A stretch of 64,000 nt of DNA from Hetaerina americana (lineage: Eukaryota; Arthropoda; Insecta; Odonata; Calopterygidae). Location: the NCBI GenBank assembly GCA_022747635.1, contig JAKTNV010000002.1, positions 110,257,869 to 110,321,868 on the forward strand. Reading direction: 5' to 3'. The notes under the pieces are model-generated. The model was not told the DNA's origin. It made no database searches and was given only the letters and a program-made list of their open reading frames with translations. The stretch's first letter is position 1; each line of letters opens with the position of its first letter. Positions 46,960-57,099 of this stretch are shown here, one piece after another. A program made the position numbers and the translations under genes.

Positions 46960-47169
46960 AGTCCAAGGGTAGAGAGTTGGACTACTGACCGTAGGGCCCG
47001 GGTTCGAATTCCCGGACACGCACATCTCTAGGGCTATCTCTCTTGGCTCCACCCAAGCTGTTTGATTTTTAATGTACCAGATCTCCCTGGGAAATCATAT
47101 GTGAATCATAGGGAATGCTTATTACCTTGATGTGTACATTTCACACGCCATTGGTCGTAGTACTTACTA
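46960..47169 (+). mobile_element. SINE-C, left part (split by a mariner)
   Basis: Head TTGGACTACTGACCG and B box GGGTTCGAATTCCCGG (about 47001-47016), then the body through GTGTACATTTCACACGCCATT. The SINE resumes at 47923 after the mariner insertion and ends with CTCACCTGTCATACGAACCT. Confidence 0.75.
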
Positions 47170-47922
47170 CGAGGGTCATCCGGAAAGTAGTACCCGTTCG
47201 TGCCGCATGAAGTGCTGACGACGCGAGTAGCCGCTGGACGAGGTCAGATAGCTTCAGTGGCTTGTCTGCCTTCTCTGAGCCAAGTTGCGTGACGCTAGCA
47301 TTGCCTGTGTTGTTTCTGTGATTGTTTACAATGTTTAAAAAAATTGAGAACGCCGCCAGTTGTGAAGTGAGGGCAGTGATTAAATTCCTCAATGCAAGAA
47401 ACGTTCGCCCATGTGATATTCATCGCCAATTAAAGGAGGTGTATGGAGACAATGTAATGGACGAGTCGTCTGTTCGGCGGTGGTGTCGCAACTTCAACAT
47501 GGGGAGGGGGAACACACACGACGATGAGCGTTCGGGGAGACCGTCTGTCATTACAGACCAACTGGTGAGCTCAGTTGACGAATTCGTGAGGAACGATCGG
47601 CGCGTCACAATTGATGACATCTGTGAGCATTTTCCCAATGTTTCTCGAACAATTGTTCATGAAATTGTTAAACACCATCTGCATTATGCAAAAATTTGTG
47701 CAAGATGGGTCCCTCGCGTATCTCAATGAGCTGGCGGCGAAGGACTATGCAGCAGGAATACAGAAACTTGTCACACGTTATGACAAATGCCTTAATTTGC
47801 TTGGAGATTATGTTGAGAAGTAGTTTAAAGTATCCTCTTTCAAATAAAATTTTTTATGTTTGTTAATATTTACTTTTGTGTCTTTATTTCACGAACGGGT
47901 ACTACTTTCCGGATGACCCTCG
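47170..47922 (+). mobile_element. Internally deleted mariner (family M1), perfect 33-bp TIRs
   Basis: 753 bp. 47170-47202 is the exact reverse complement of 47890-47922, and TA dinucleotides (47168-47169 and 47923-47924) give the standard mariner target duplication. Both ends are intact, so it could be mobilised in trans by a related transposase. It sits inside a SINE-C. Confidence 0.95.
47331..47823 (+). pseudogene. mariner transposase lacking catalytic domain
   Basis: The N-terminal DNA-binding half is intact from ATG 47331: MFKKIENAASCEVRAVIKFL, the first helix-turn-helix through VRRWCRNFNMGRG, DDERSGRPS, then the second helix-turn-helix and linker to CARWVPR. There an internal deletion joins directly, in another frame, to the C-terminal tail LNELAAKDYAAGIQKLVTRYDKCLNLLGDYVEK, ending at 47823. 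All three catalytic aspartates are gone. The first frame stops at 47729 shortly after the junction. An upstream TTG adds three codons; the ATG fits the family better. A DNA-binding-only protein of about 130 residues could in principle be made, but that is speculation. Confidence 0.9.
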
Positions 47923-47967
47923 TATGTGGGCTTTACCCTCACCTGTCATACGAACCTTCGGGCTGAT
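47923..47967 (+). mobile_element. SINE-C, right part
   Basis: Continuation of the SINE split by the mariner: GGGCTTTACCCTCACCTGTC then CGAACCTTCGGGCTGA. Confidence 0.75.
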
Positions 47968-47969
47968 AA

Positions 47970-48817
47970 ACTGTCGTTAACTGCTCTTGTTATCCAATAC
48001 TGCACTAAAATATTCTTTCAAATTGGAAATTAATGAGTCTAGGAAGTTTTAATGAAGTTTACGTATTTTGCATACGAAGATAATGTAGTACATGTTCTAC
48101 TCAGACCCAGGTCACTTACTAAACGCCAAACAAGTGTTTAATAAGGTTACTTTTCGCCATTCGTCGTTCCCATTGTGTTTCGCACGTTATTGGAAATTGT
48201 AGTCGTGGTCGAGTTGGACTCCAAGGCTCCGGTGAAAGTTTAAAAACCCTTAAACGCCAGATGTTCGATTTTTTTCTTCGCCGTCGGGAGTGCAGCGACT
48301 TCTCCTTTTTGATGAAGTAGGCGCCCGGCCTCTGCTCTCAGTGGCTTTTAAACATGGACATGGAGGTTCATTCGCATTCATCCGTGGGTGTCGCCGACGC
48401 CGGAGGACGAAGGAGCTGTCCCGAGGCGGCATGTCGCTTCCATTTACGACGTGGAAAATTCACGTCTCATCCCGTTTTATCGACCATTTATCACGTCGCG
48501 CGTTGTTTTTGGCGAAATAAATCTCGAAGCGTCGTGAATGTAATGAAAGACAAGAGCCGCCCGGCTCTCGTAAAACTGCCGCCAAAGAATAGGAAAGCAT
48601 CGGACGGTTATCACGAAATTTGGAGTGGAAGCCTTCCAAGGTACTAAAAGACTCTTCGCTGGATTTGAAATTGTTGCAGGGATGTACTCGTGCGATTTAA
48701 GTTGCCATTTTAAATTAAATCAAATTCCCAACATCGTCGATGGACAGGACAACATGGATTTATTCAGAAGTCCTTAGTTTCGGGGGTGATATGTTAGGAT
48801 TAAAACATTACTGACCT
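47970..48817. other. No recognised gene
   Basis: Frames near 48250-48647 in a GC-richer patch have no recognisable domain. Confidence 0.45.
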
Positions 48818-48828
48818 ACTAATAGCAC

Positions 48829-49016
48829 ACAGAATAGTTTGAGGCGTCACTTGTGGAAGCGATTCATATCGGAAAATAAAGTACTTTGACCTTCTACATA
48901 TACTTTATTCAACACGACCTACGTTTCGACTAACAAAGTCACGATGACTTTGTAAGTCGAAACCTAGGTCGTGTTTAATAAAATATATGTGGAAGAACAA
49001 AGTATCTTCTTTTCCA
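48829..49016 (+). mobile_element. Inverted PLE termini with 11-bp target duplication
   Basis: ACTAATAGCAC occurs at 48818-48828 and again at 49017-49027. Inside, arms of about 71 bp (48871-48941 and 48945-49016) are inverted copies of the PLE terminus, meeting at a 3-bp centre. Stem II GACTT/AAGTC and GAAACC-TA-GGTC with stem I CAC/GTG survive in the right arm, but the CTGATGA box has collapsed into the centre, so neither motif should cleave. Confidence 0.75.
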
Positions 49017-49106
49017 ACTAATAGCACTTTTTCATGAGATAAAAATTTACTACTGAAGAGTTTTTAATGTGATACATCATTTTATGGTCTTAATAATAAT
49101 GTAGTA

Positions 49107-49146
49107 AACCTGAAGATGATGTTCTACATCGAAACCTGGTCGGTAA
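49107..49146 (+). ncRNA. Hammerhead-ribozyme-like motif, solo
   Basis: Core CTGAAGA (49110-49116), extra T, perfect stem II GATGT/ACATC with loop TCT, GAAACC-T-GGTC. Stem III would have a 1-nt loop, so it could fold only as a dimer or by distortion. Stem I is weak. A tail resembling other PLE ends (TTTATATTGTGAAG) follows. Confidence 0.6.
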
Positions 49147-49179
49147 TACATTTTTATATTGTGAAGAATTGCCATTATT

Positions 49180-51328
49180 TGGTCGTTACTGACGATGTCA
49201 TCATCATCACGAGTATTTCAATCCGAAGGTTGACTGCAGTCCACAACTCTATCCTTTCTGAGACTGCCTCCATAATGGTCGCCCAGCAGACGTCCCTCTT
49301 AAAATTCCCTGCATATACTTATATCCCTAAGTCTTCCCCGTGATGCTATCTCTTCCGTTTGCACTTCTATCTTGTCCCTAACAAATTCATTATGTTTCAG
49401 AGAGCTTTTCCTTATAGAGCTCCATATACTCCTTGCCCCTTCCTTCTTCCTTATTTATTACATCTATTTGAACTTTAGAAGTCACCGTTCCAAGGACTCT
49501 TTCATTCTTCTCTGGTCTGTGATCACATTATGCTTCTGATCCATAGAATGCCATGCTCCACGCGAATGTTTTCTGTAAATGACCTCTCCGTCGTCGAAGG
49601 GCCTAAAAATTAAATGACCATCGAGAATGCTTTGATTAAACGTCAGTAAACTTCTTTTTTTAACGAAGTAGCTGTCTCTTTGTGACAAACATCTTCTTAG
49701 TTTGAGCTGATCCTCGCATGAAATCCGTTGAGCTGCTTTCATCCCATGTTGTGCTGCTTCCAAGGCAGACGAACCATTCAACTCCTTGTGATTTCTTCAC
49801 TCTTTAACGGAGAATCCTCTCTATCACACGTACGAGGGTTTCACGATCGATGTGGAAGAGCTCTATTAATGTTCTCATTTAATGGCTACCTTATATGATA
49901 TTTCATCTTGTTTATTTGTTCGACGAAGCTCAGGGATTGTGTACGTGGGGACATTGAACTCTCCTTCATTTAAATACCCGAAGAAAACTAATATATAACT
50001 TCGAGCCTTTCTGTGCAAATACACTTAATTGTGGATCTGGCCACGCCCACCCTTTTTAAACTGCAATTTTAATAGTCATTTCCTTTTATTTTGCGTGCTA
50101 ACGCCGTGAATTCCCATCCGGGGGAGGGATTATTTTTATTTAAATTTGTCATTAATGGCTTTCCTATTGAAGTGGAACGGCGTTAAATATTTAAGCTTCG
50201 GCGCAACTCACAATTATCATGGCCGGAGAATACTCTGCCGCTGCCGAAAAGGAAGAATTCTTTAAGGCCATCCTTCGCTTTGGAGGTGGTGCCGGGAGAT
50301 GATTCAATAGATGACGTCAACGCACCTAAATTTTCACGCAAATGTTTTGATGCCGAGAGCTATCGAAGATGTAGGAGGAGTATTTTTATGAACGGTCATT
50401 GAATCCCTATGAATGGTCACTCGGGACATAATGTCTCTCACGTCAGTGGCAATCAGGGCGAAGCCAAAGATTGCTTTTTGTTTTGCGGCCATAAAAAATT
50501 GCCGCGCTGCAATAACATGCGATTAAAGTAAATTTGTTCATGGGCGTGGCATATTTCCTTCGCCTTTTGGCTTGCCTATGTTTGGAGAAGACAATTATAA
50601 TCTATTCGCCTTCAAGACGCCAAAGATAGAAGCCACCAAAAAAAAGAGGAGCGTAGTTAATTTCATTTTGAATGTTTCGCCGAAAAAAATGAATAAGGAA
50701 TGATTTATTTTTTTTGCTCTCTGGCATTGCCGAATATATAAACATAACCATAAAAGTTTTAATAAAAAATATAAAATAAATTTTTAACTTTAATTTAAAA
50801 ATAATATTTGAGCGCAAAATACTATTGCAAAAAAATTAAATTTTTCCCTTTCAAATATTTGACGTAAATCGTGCATTATACCCTGCATGGGCAAATGTGT
50901 TGAGATCAATAGTTTTCTTAAATAACATTTTTGCAACTCCTCTAAGCAGCTAGTTGAGTGGTCCCACAGTTGCGATTAAGTTTTCTGATCAATCAATGAT
51001 TGTTAACTTAAGCAAATAAAGCGCACACTGAATCCCCGTCTCTGGAATATGAAAATTTTCGAGGAAAACACTCATTTCTGAATCTCAATCCTTATCCAAA
51101 GTGTAGCACCTTATCCGGTCACGTTATCTTTTCGCAATCGATAAAACTAAGTAGAAGCCAATTTTAAGAATTTAAAATTGGTGCAATCCATAGGAAATGA
51201 TTCCCCCTGTCGATTGGTTTGAGGTACTCCTTAGGTTGAATTAAGTTTTCATTTCTTCATACAAAAACATCTGGAACAATCAAGCAATGATGTTGGATTG
51301 GTTACGTGGAATTAGAATGACTGATATA
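49180..51328. other. No recognised gene
   Basis: AT-rich with scattered short frames, none recognisable. Confidence 0.55.
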
Positions 51329-52660
51329 CTACCTTGATCAAAAATTTCCCGGAATTTATTCAGAAAATTAAAAATACAAGTTTATTCATCTAAATCTATA
51401 TTGTCCCCTTCAAAGTAATCCCCATCGACTGCAACACACTTATGCCAGCGCTTGATCCAATCCTCGAAACATTTTTTATATTCGGTTTTCGGTATGTCCA
51501 TCAGTGCTTCCTGCGATTTTTCCATTACTTCCTCTCGGCTGCTAAAACGCGTTCCCCGTAATGGTTTTTTAACTCGATTGAACAGAAAGAAGTCACAGGG
51601 AGCCAAATCAGGTGAATTCGGTGGCTGTTGGATGGTATTTGTTGCATTTTTCGTCAAAAAATTACGAATAATGATAGCACTGTGCGACGGTGCGTTATCA
51701 TGGTGCAAAATCCACGAGTTTTCTGCCCACATTTCTGGTCTCTTTCGGCGAATTGCTTCACGCAAACGTCTCATAACGCCCAAATAATACTCTTTGTTTA
51801 CTGTCTGGCCTTCTGGCAAAAATTCATGATGCACTACACCGTTGTAATCCATGAAAACCGTCAGCATTGCCTTCTTTTTTGACTGAAAACGACGTGGTTT
51901 TTTTGGTCTCGGCTCATTTGGTGAACGCCATTCACTTGCCTGATGTCTGGATTGCGTGTCGTACTCATAAACCCACGTCTCGTCTCCAGTAATGATCCTT
52001 TTGATGAATGTGGGATCGGATTCAGCCTCGCAAATCATGTCTTTTGCGACGTCAACACGGTCTCTTTTTTGCATGAAATTGAGGTCTTTCGGCACCAACT
52101 TTGCTGCTACACGACGGAAACCCAAATCATTAACCACAATGTCTTGGGCGGATCCATAGGCAATGTTCAAGTCCTCCGCTATTTCTCTGATGGTTAATTT
52201 GCGGTTATTGACCAACATTTCTTTTACTTTATCAATTTTTTCACCGACTTTCGATGTCGATGGTCTGCCACTGCGTTCATCATCTTCGATTGACTCACGA
52301 CCACTTCTGAACCGCTCGTGCCACTGGTAAACGACCGTTTTTTTTAGAGAATCGTTGCCGAAACACTTTTCCAACATTTCCAACGTCCGTGCGCCACTAA
52401 ATCCGTTTTTTACGCAAAATTTAATACAAGTTCGTTGTTGCAACTTTAAATCCATTTCTGAAATTGTAAAAAATCGCCAACACACACAGAGATAGATGTA
52501 CTCTTGGCTACGTAACTTTTGCAAATGTCAAGTTATGACACTAAGATTTAAAGGGAATATCAACAACAGATGTACCAATTTAACAAAAAAAACAGAACTC
52601 AAATGGGAACGATGGGAGCGCCACACGGTGGTTATTCCGGGAACTTTTTGATCAAGGTAG
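51329..52660 (-). mobile_element. Full-length mariner (family M2)
   Basis: 1332 bp between TA dinucleotides (51327-51328 and 52661-52662). The terminal repeats CTACCTTGATCAAAAA.TTCCCGG match at both ends with about one mismatch. The length and gene layout are those of a complete mariner, with an uninterrupted transposase. A 3'-half copy of the same family lies inverted at 54468-54930. Confidence 0.95.
51382..52455 (-). CDS. mariner transposase, intact (357 aa)
   Basis: Cut-and-paste transposase that binds the element's terminal repeats and moves it to TA sites. I take ATG 52455 (MDLKLQQRTCIKFC) as the start because mariner proteins begin close to this helix; the frame stays open upstream to 52524 only from a TTG. 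Order: first helix-turn-helix (about 1-50), GRESIEDDERSGRPSTS linker, second helix-turn-helix (TIREIAEDLNIAYGSAQDIV), KLVPKDL in place of WVPHEL, then the catalytic domain with D158 (TGDETW), D253 (HHDNAPSH) and D288 (APCDFFLF), giving the canonical DD34D spacing, and NSPDLAP. No stop or frameshift, and the length is normal (about 345-360). It could be active, but the altered WVPHEL-type motif might reduce activity. Confidence 0.95.
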   Translation of the reverse strand: MDLKLQQRTCIKFCVKNGFSGARTLEMLEKCFGNDSLKKTVVYQWHERFRSGRESIEDDERSGRPSTSKVGEKIDKVKEMLVNNRKLTIREIAEDLNIAYGSAQDIVVNDLGFRRVAAKLVPKDLNFMQKRDRVDVAKDMICEAESDPTFIKRIITGDETWVYEYDTQSRHQASEWRSPNEPRPKKPRRFQSKKKAMLTVFMDYNGVVHHEFLPEGQTVNKEYYLGVMRRLREAIRRKRPEMWAENSWILHHDNAPSHSAIIIRNFLTKNATNTIQQPPNSPDLAPCDFFLFNRVKKPLRGTRFSSREEVMEKSQEALMDIPKTEYKKCFEDWIKRWHKCVAVDGDYFEGDNIDLDE

Positions 52661-52687
52661 TATATATAAATATAAATATTATATATT

Positions 52688-52691
<4 letters not shown>

Positions 52692-52757
<66 letters not shown>
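52692..52757. repeat. (TA)n microsatellite, left of LINE
   Basis: About 33 TA units with no interruptions, directly before the LINE-2 frame. Confidence 0.95.
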
Positions 52758-52762
<5 letters not shown>

Positions 52763-53537
52763 TAAAGAGGCATGGGAAGAACTCGAGGTAGGAATGAAAG
52801 TGGGCGGGGAATTTGTAAAATCAGTTCGGTTTCCTGATGACCAAGCCTTAGTTTGTCAGTCAGCCAAGGGGCTGCAAGCATTGCTTTGTGAATTGGAAAT
52901 TCAGTGCGACAGGTATGGGATGAGAATCAATATTAAGAAAACAAAGGTTATGCGATTTTCTAGAAAGAAAAAGGCCAAGCTTAACATTAAAATAGGAGGG
53001 CAAAAACTAGAGCAGGTAGAGCAGTTTACGTATCTCGGTAGTGTTTTGGACCAACACGGTCAAAGTAGTAGGGACGTAAGGAGAAGAATTGCGCTAGGCA
53101 AAGAGGCTTTCACAAGGAGGAGGGAGTTGATGACAGGGACGTTGAGTAAGGATGTTAAGAAAAGACTCGTAAAAACTTTGATATGGAGCGTAGCTATGTA
53201 CGGTGCGGAAACGTGGTCATTGAAGCAGGAGGATAGACGTAGATTGGAGGCTTTTGAAATGTGGGCGTGGAGAAGAATGGAGAAGGTGAAATGGACAGAG
53301 AAGAAAACAAATGAGGAAGTACTTGGTATGGTGGGAGAAGAGAGGGGTTTGTTGGGAGCAATCCTATGGAGGCAGGAAAAGTGGATGAAGGGTATATTGA
53401 CCGGCAGTGGGATGTTGAAGACTGTGATAGAGGCGAGAATGTTGGGCAAACGAGGAAAGGGAAGGAACAGGATAGGGATGTTGGACGGGATGAAGGGAGG
53501 AAGAAAGTACTCAGAGATGAAGAGGGACCTGATATAG
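52758..53537 (+). pseudogene. Non-LTR reverse transcriptase, C-terminal 259 aa
   Basis: The catalytic box reads SVRFPDDQALVCQS, so the usual F/YADD is FPDD (Ala to Pro), followed by LQALLCELEIQCDRYGMRINIKKTKVM (palm end), FTYLGSVLDQHGQSSRDVRRRIALGKEAF (thumb start) and MYGAETWSLKQEDRRRLEAFEMWAWRRMEKVKWTEKKTNEEVLGM. This family is common in insects and usually annotated as endonuclease-reverse transcriptase; I do not assign a clade. The N-terminal endonuclease and most RT fingers are missing, so the copy is inactive even though the remaining frame is uninterrupted. The ATG at 52758 is just the first in frame after the TA repeat, not a native start. Confidence 0.85.
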
Positions 53538-53640
53538 AGTAGGATGATGGATTTTGTGTTTTGTTAGGAGTAAGAAAATATTTGTTTGGTAGTTGTGTCC
53601 ATCCAAAAACCTACCTTAACCGGTAGATTACCTTAAAAAA
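52758..53640 (+). mobile_element. LINE-2 group: 5'-truncated non-LTR element
   Basis: A truncated element made of the last 259 codons of an RT reading frame and a 3' UTR of about 100 bp ending in a CCTTAAAAAAAATAAA tail. It is bracketed by long (TA)n tracts. Related fragments lie at 32870-33130 and 60740-60990. Confidence 0.8.
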
Positions 53641-53641
53641 A

Positions 53642-53644
<3 letters not shown>

Positions 53645-53693
<49 letters not shown>
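53645..53693. repeat. (TA)n microsatellite, right of LINE
   Basis: About 24 TA units just after the LINE-2 A-rich tail. Confidence 0.95.
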
Positions 53694-53697
<4 letters not shown>

Positions 53698-53699
53698 AT

Positions 53700-54467
53700 T
53701 TTTGTGTTCAACTGTGCCGTCAAAATGTAATATTGTTATGTTATATATACATGCTAATTTATTTACTATTTTATTTGGCTGGCGAAATGCAAAAACAACC
53801 ACCTAAGGCTTCGGGCATTATTTAAATTTCAAATTTAAGCATAAGCATACAGTCGCCTCCAACTGAAACTTCCGAAAACTTTTCTTCCCGACGGATATCA
53901 ACGCATTCCAGTTGAAATTCAGATGCCCTTCGCCCCGCGAATACTTGTTGCGTAGAATCCCATTTTTATTGCGACAGACGTCAGTAAATCCTAAATCTGT
54001 GCCGCGACCACAATAAGTCAACACGACCACGGGCGGAGAGCGGTAAGGGGGTAAGATACTCTCAGCCGGATCTAACCTGATGTAATTTATGTTTATCTGA
54101 ATATGATGACAACTAAAAACATCATAGAAATAAATACTTCGCACCATTTCCTTTCCCAACTGGTACGATTTCGGAAAGCTGGGATAGCTTTCTTTCGTAA
54201 AGAATGAATAAGTACAGAGATATGAATGTATGACATTAACTTTGAGAGAGAGCAGAGAGAAATCTTTCAAGATATCCTTGAACAACCTAGACTAGATTAA
54301 TTCGGGTAAATAAAACAATGTCCAAAATCTTCTAATTTGCTTCTTTAAATGATATTAGAATAATTTTTAATAATGTTTGAAATGATTGCTCACAAGTATA
54401 TTTTTTCTGAATATGGCTCAGTGCCATGCTCATTTCATGCTCAGAGTCCTTCATTACTTGGTTATGA
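53700..54467. other. No recognised gene; minus frame 53818-54285
   Basis: A 155-codon minus frame is open but shows no domain or family; likely chance. Confidence 0.45.
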
Positions 54468-54930
54468 AGTATTATTTGGGCGTTATGAGACGTTTGCGTG
54501 AAGCAATTCGCCGAAAGAGACCAGAAATGTGGGCAGAAAACTCGTGGATTTTGCACCATGATAACGCACCGTCGCACAGTGCTATCATTATTCGTAATTT
54601 TTTGACGAAAAATGCAACAAATACCATCCAACAGCCACCGAATTCACCTGATTTGGCTCCCTGTGACTTCTTTCTGTTCAATCGAGTTAAAAAACCATTA
54701 CGGGGAACGCGTTTTAGCAGCCGAGAGGAAGTAATGGAAAAATCGCAGGAAGCACTGATGGACATACCGAAAACCGAATATAAAAAACGTTTCGAGGATT
54801 GGATGAAGCGCTGGCATAAGTGTGTTGCAGTCGATGGGGATTACTTTGAAGGGGACAATATAGATTTAGATGAATAAACTTGTATTTTTAATTTTCTGAA
54901 TAAATTCCGGGAAATTTTTGATCAAGGTAG
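54468..54930 (+). pseudogene. mariner M2, 3' half only
   Basis: From KYYLGVMRRLREAIRRKRPE to the stop the protein is almost identical to the C-terminal part of 51382-52455 (two substitutions seen: Cys to Arg in YKKCFEDW, Ile to Met in DWIKRW). D253 and D288 equivalents remain; the first D and the DNA-binding part are missing. The 3' terminal repeat and the TA at 54931-54932 are intact; the 5' end is cut at about 54468. Orientation is opposite to the full copy. Confidence 0.92.
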
Positions 54931-54934
54931 TATA

Positions 54935-55330
54935 TACATTCAAACACGAAATCCCGCCAAACGGCGAACAAATACTCATTTATATAGAAACAGATATAAG
55001 GAAAAGGATTAGGAACACACATAAAGGCGATAAATTTCGGAAAAGTTATATAAAATATATATCAAATATTCATAAAAATTACAAATATATATCAAATATA
55101 TATGTTTGTAAGTACACTAAACTTTTCCGAAATTTACCTTGTTGGTCAATTGGAAAGAAATTCGATCGCCATGCACCTCAGAACTCAAGTGGAATAGCAA
55201 TCGGGACGGGATGTTTTCAATCCGGTCACATTCTCATTTCTGGATCAGTCTTGCATACAAAGTCTGTCCCAGATATAAGTAGAAGAAATCTGGGGAAAAT
55301 ATTTACTGCTGATCAAAGGAAAAATTATTA
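54935..55330. other. No recognised gene
   Basis: AT-rich; a plus frame (54918-55331) runs through it without any motif. Confidence 0.5.
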
Positions 55331-55334
55331 AAAA

Positions 55335-56150
55335 TCTTCAAAATAGCATCCTCTGCATCAACACACCGGTGCCAGTGCCTCTGTCACGCTTCTGGTACGC
55401 TTCCTGGAAGGCGTCGACGGGAATCTCGTTCAGGCGCACCTCGTTGTGGCATCTTTGACATAAACCAGTGGTCCAAAATGGTACTCAAAGGGATTATACT
55501 TGGGTCATACTCAAAGGCCCATGTCTCGTCACCAGTGACCACCTATTCTCAAAAATTTGGGTCGTTTTCACAGTGGTCCAAGAGGTCCAAGGCAAGATTG
55601 TGACACAAGCAGGGGCCCTCTGACAGCACCTTGGGGGCCATCTTGGCACATACTATCTTTCTCATGACTATACCTTCTTTAAGAATGCAATGCACTGTGG
55701 TTTTCTGAATATTGCACTCTTCTGCTATCACATCCTAACACTTGGGGGGGTCAATCAAAATTGAGCATGTGTCTCTTTAATTTTTGAACATTTTCATCAC
55801 ACTGTGTTGTTTATGGATGTGTCCAGGGCCGTCAGCCTCCTCTCTACCCTCCCGGGACATCCTACGCAGGAGCAGTAAACCATCATTTGGGACATTTCTC
55901 CATCTCCGTAAGCATCCTTAACCACGGTCATGGTCTCCCAACCCGATTTTTCGAGGTTAACACACCATTTTATCGCATATCTAATTGCGCTATGGAAAGT
56001 AGCACCGTGAATGAATGACATGGCCGTCGAACGGGGGTCCAGTCCAGTAGCAGCGATCCGTGCACTCCCACAGTTAACTTACGTGGGTCCCGTTGGTTTC
56101 CCTATATCTCCCATCATTACCTTTCCCACCGCAAATCACCCCACTCCAGC
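55335..56150 (-). pseudogene. Decayed mariner-like element (family M3), copy 2
   Basis: Minus strand. N-terminal helix-turn-helix KWCVNLEKSGWETM-VVKDAYGDGEMSQMMVY (about 55980-55870), then EECNIQKTTVHCILKEGIVMRKIVCAKMAPKVLS, NLALDLLDHCENDPNF, and the first catalytic motif VTGDETWAFEYDPS at about 55545-55505. The second and third D region is deleted: sequence jumps to a tail reading RRRLPGS-PEA-QRHWHRCVDAEDAILK near 55340-55430. Several frameshifts are present. It is homologous to 32225-32815. Confidence 0.8.
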
Positions 56151-56154
56151 CATC

Positions 56155-56865
56155 TGCATTGGTGGCAATAAATCATTCTACTTATTGTTGGGACCTACCC
56201 TGTCGATCACATTATTTTATTCGGTTGGAAGATGTATCAACTGGAAAAATGCTCGCGCATATATTTCATGTGTGAAGGTGTTTGGGTGTTCTAGTTACAT
56301 TGATTCGCGTCTCGCTACAAATAATCCTCTCTTTCCAGTGGTCTTTATCTTATCATCAGAGACTCAATTTTAGCTTCATTTATTTTTTTGCTCCGCGGCT
56401 CGCTGGTTCCCCTCGCGATGAATCCTTCCTCCAGGACGAAGACGTCTTACGCGTTTCCGCCCATCGCCATCTCCTCCACCCGTAGTAGCTCATGTGCGAG
56501 GCGTCCTATGTCCCCTCTGAGGAGGGAGCAAAGCGGGCGTGTGCGATGAGCGCGTGTGGGACGGCAAGACGCAGTTGCCCAGAAGTTGATAGATGTTTTT
56601 CGGCAAGTAAAAATATCCTAGTATTCCATGGATACTTCGTTAATGAACCACCGATTATCCACGTTTTACTTTTCCATGCCTTCCGTCCAAATTATTTCCT
56701 TATTAGTGATACTAAAGAGGAATCCATTGGAGGGCTCTTCCCTCCATTTTCCGTAATCAGTTTAGTTACTCAACGTGTACGTATATAATCTATTTAAGAA
56801 CTGTTTTCTGCTTTCTATTCCTAAAGTGCTTTTTTATTTTGTTATCTAACACCCGGCATATATAT
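56155..56865. other. No recognised gene
   Basis: Nothing recognised. Confidence 0.5.
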
Positions 56866-56869
56866 TTCA

Positions 56870-57095
56870 GTGGTGCCCTGATCCCTACTTGTGCTTTGTC
56901 GCGGGCTCTTTGGGTGATTACGCCGTACGTTGGATGGGACGTTAAACTGTTCATCCATAGGCGCCTTTCGTCGATAAGAGTGGGCTAATGCCCACATTCG
57001 GTTACTCCTCTCCACCCTTCATCCTTCCCTGTCCAGCATCCATGACCTCAGCTGCTCCTCCCCTCCCATTAAACTACTAATACTACTATACTGTA
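56870..57095 (+). mobile_element. SINE-A, 5'-truncated copy
   Basis: Starts at GATCCCTACTTG and shares GTTGGATGGGACGTTAAAC, GGCGCCTTTCG, CCACCCTTCATCC and the ACTACTAATACTACT tail with 23207-23510. The tRNA head is missing. Confidence 0.8.
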
Positions 57096-57099
57096 TCCT

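Noticed and set aside
52692..53693. Paired (TA)n tracts as mariner or LINE target duplications
   Set aside because: They are microsatellites of different lengths and cannot be used to define exact insertion boundaries.
53818..54285. 155-codon minus frame
   Set aside because: No recognisable motif, and AT-rich neighbours hold similar chance frames.
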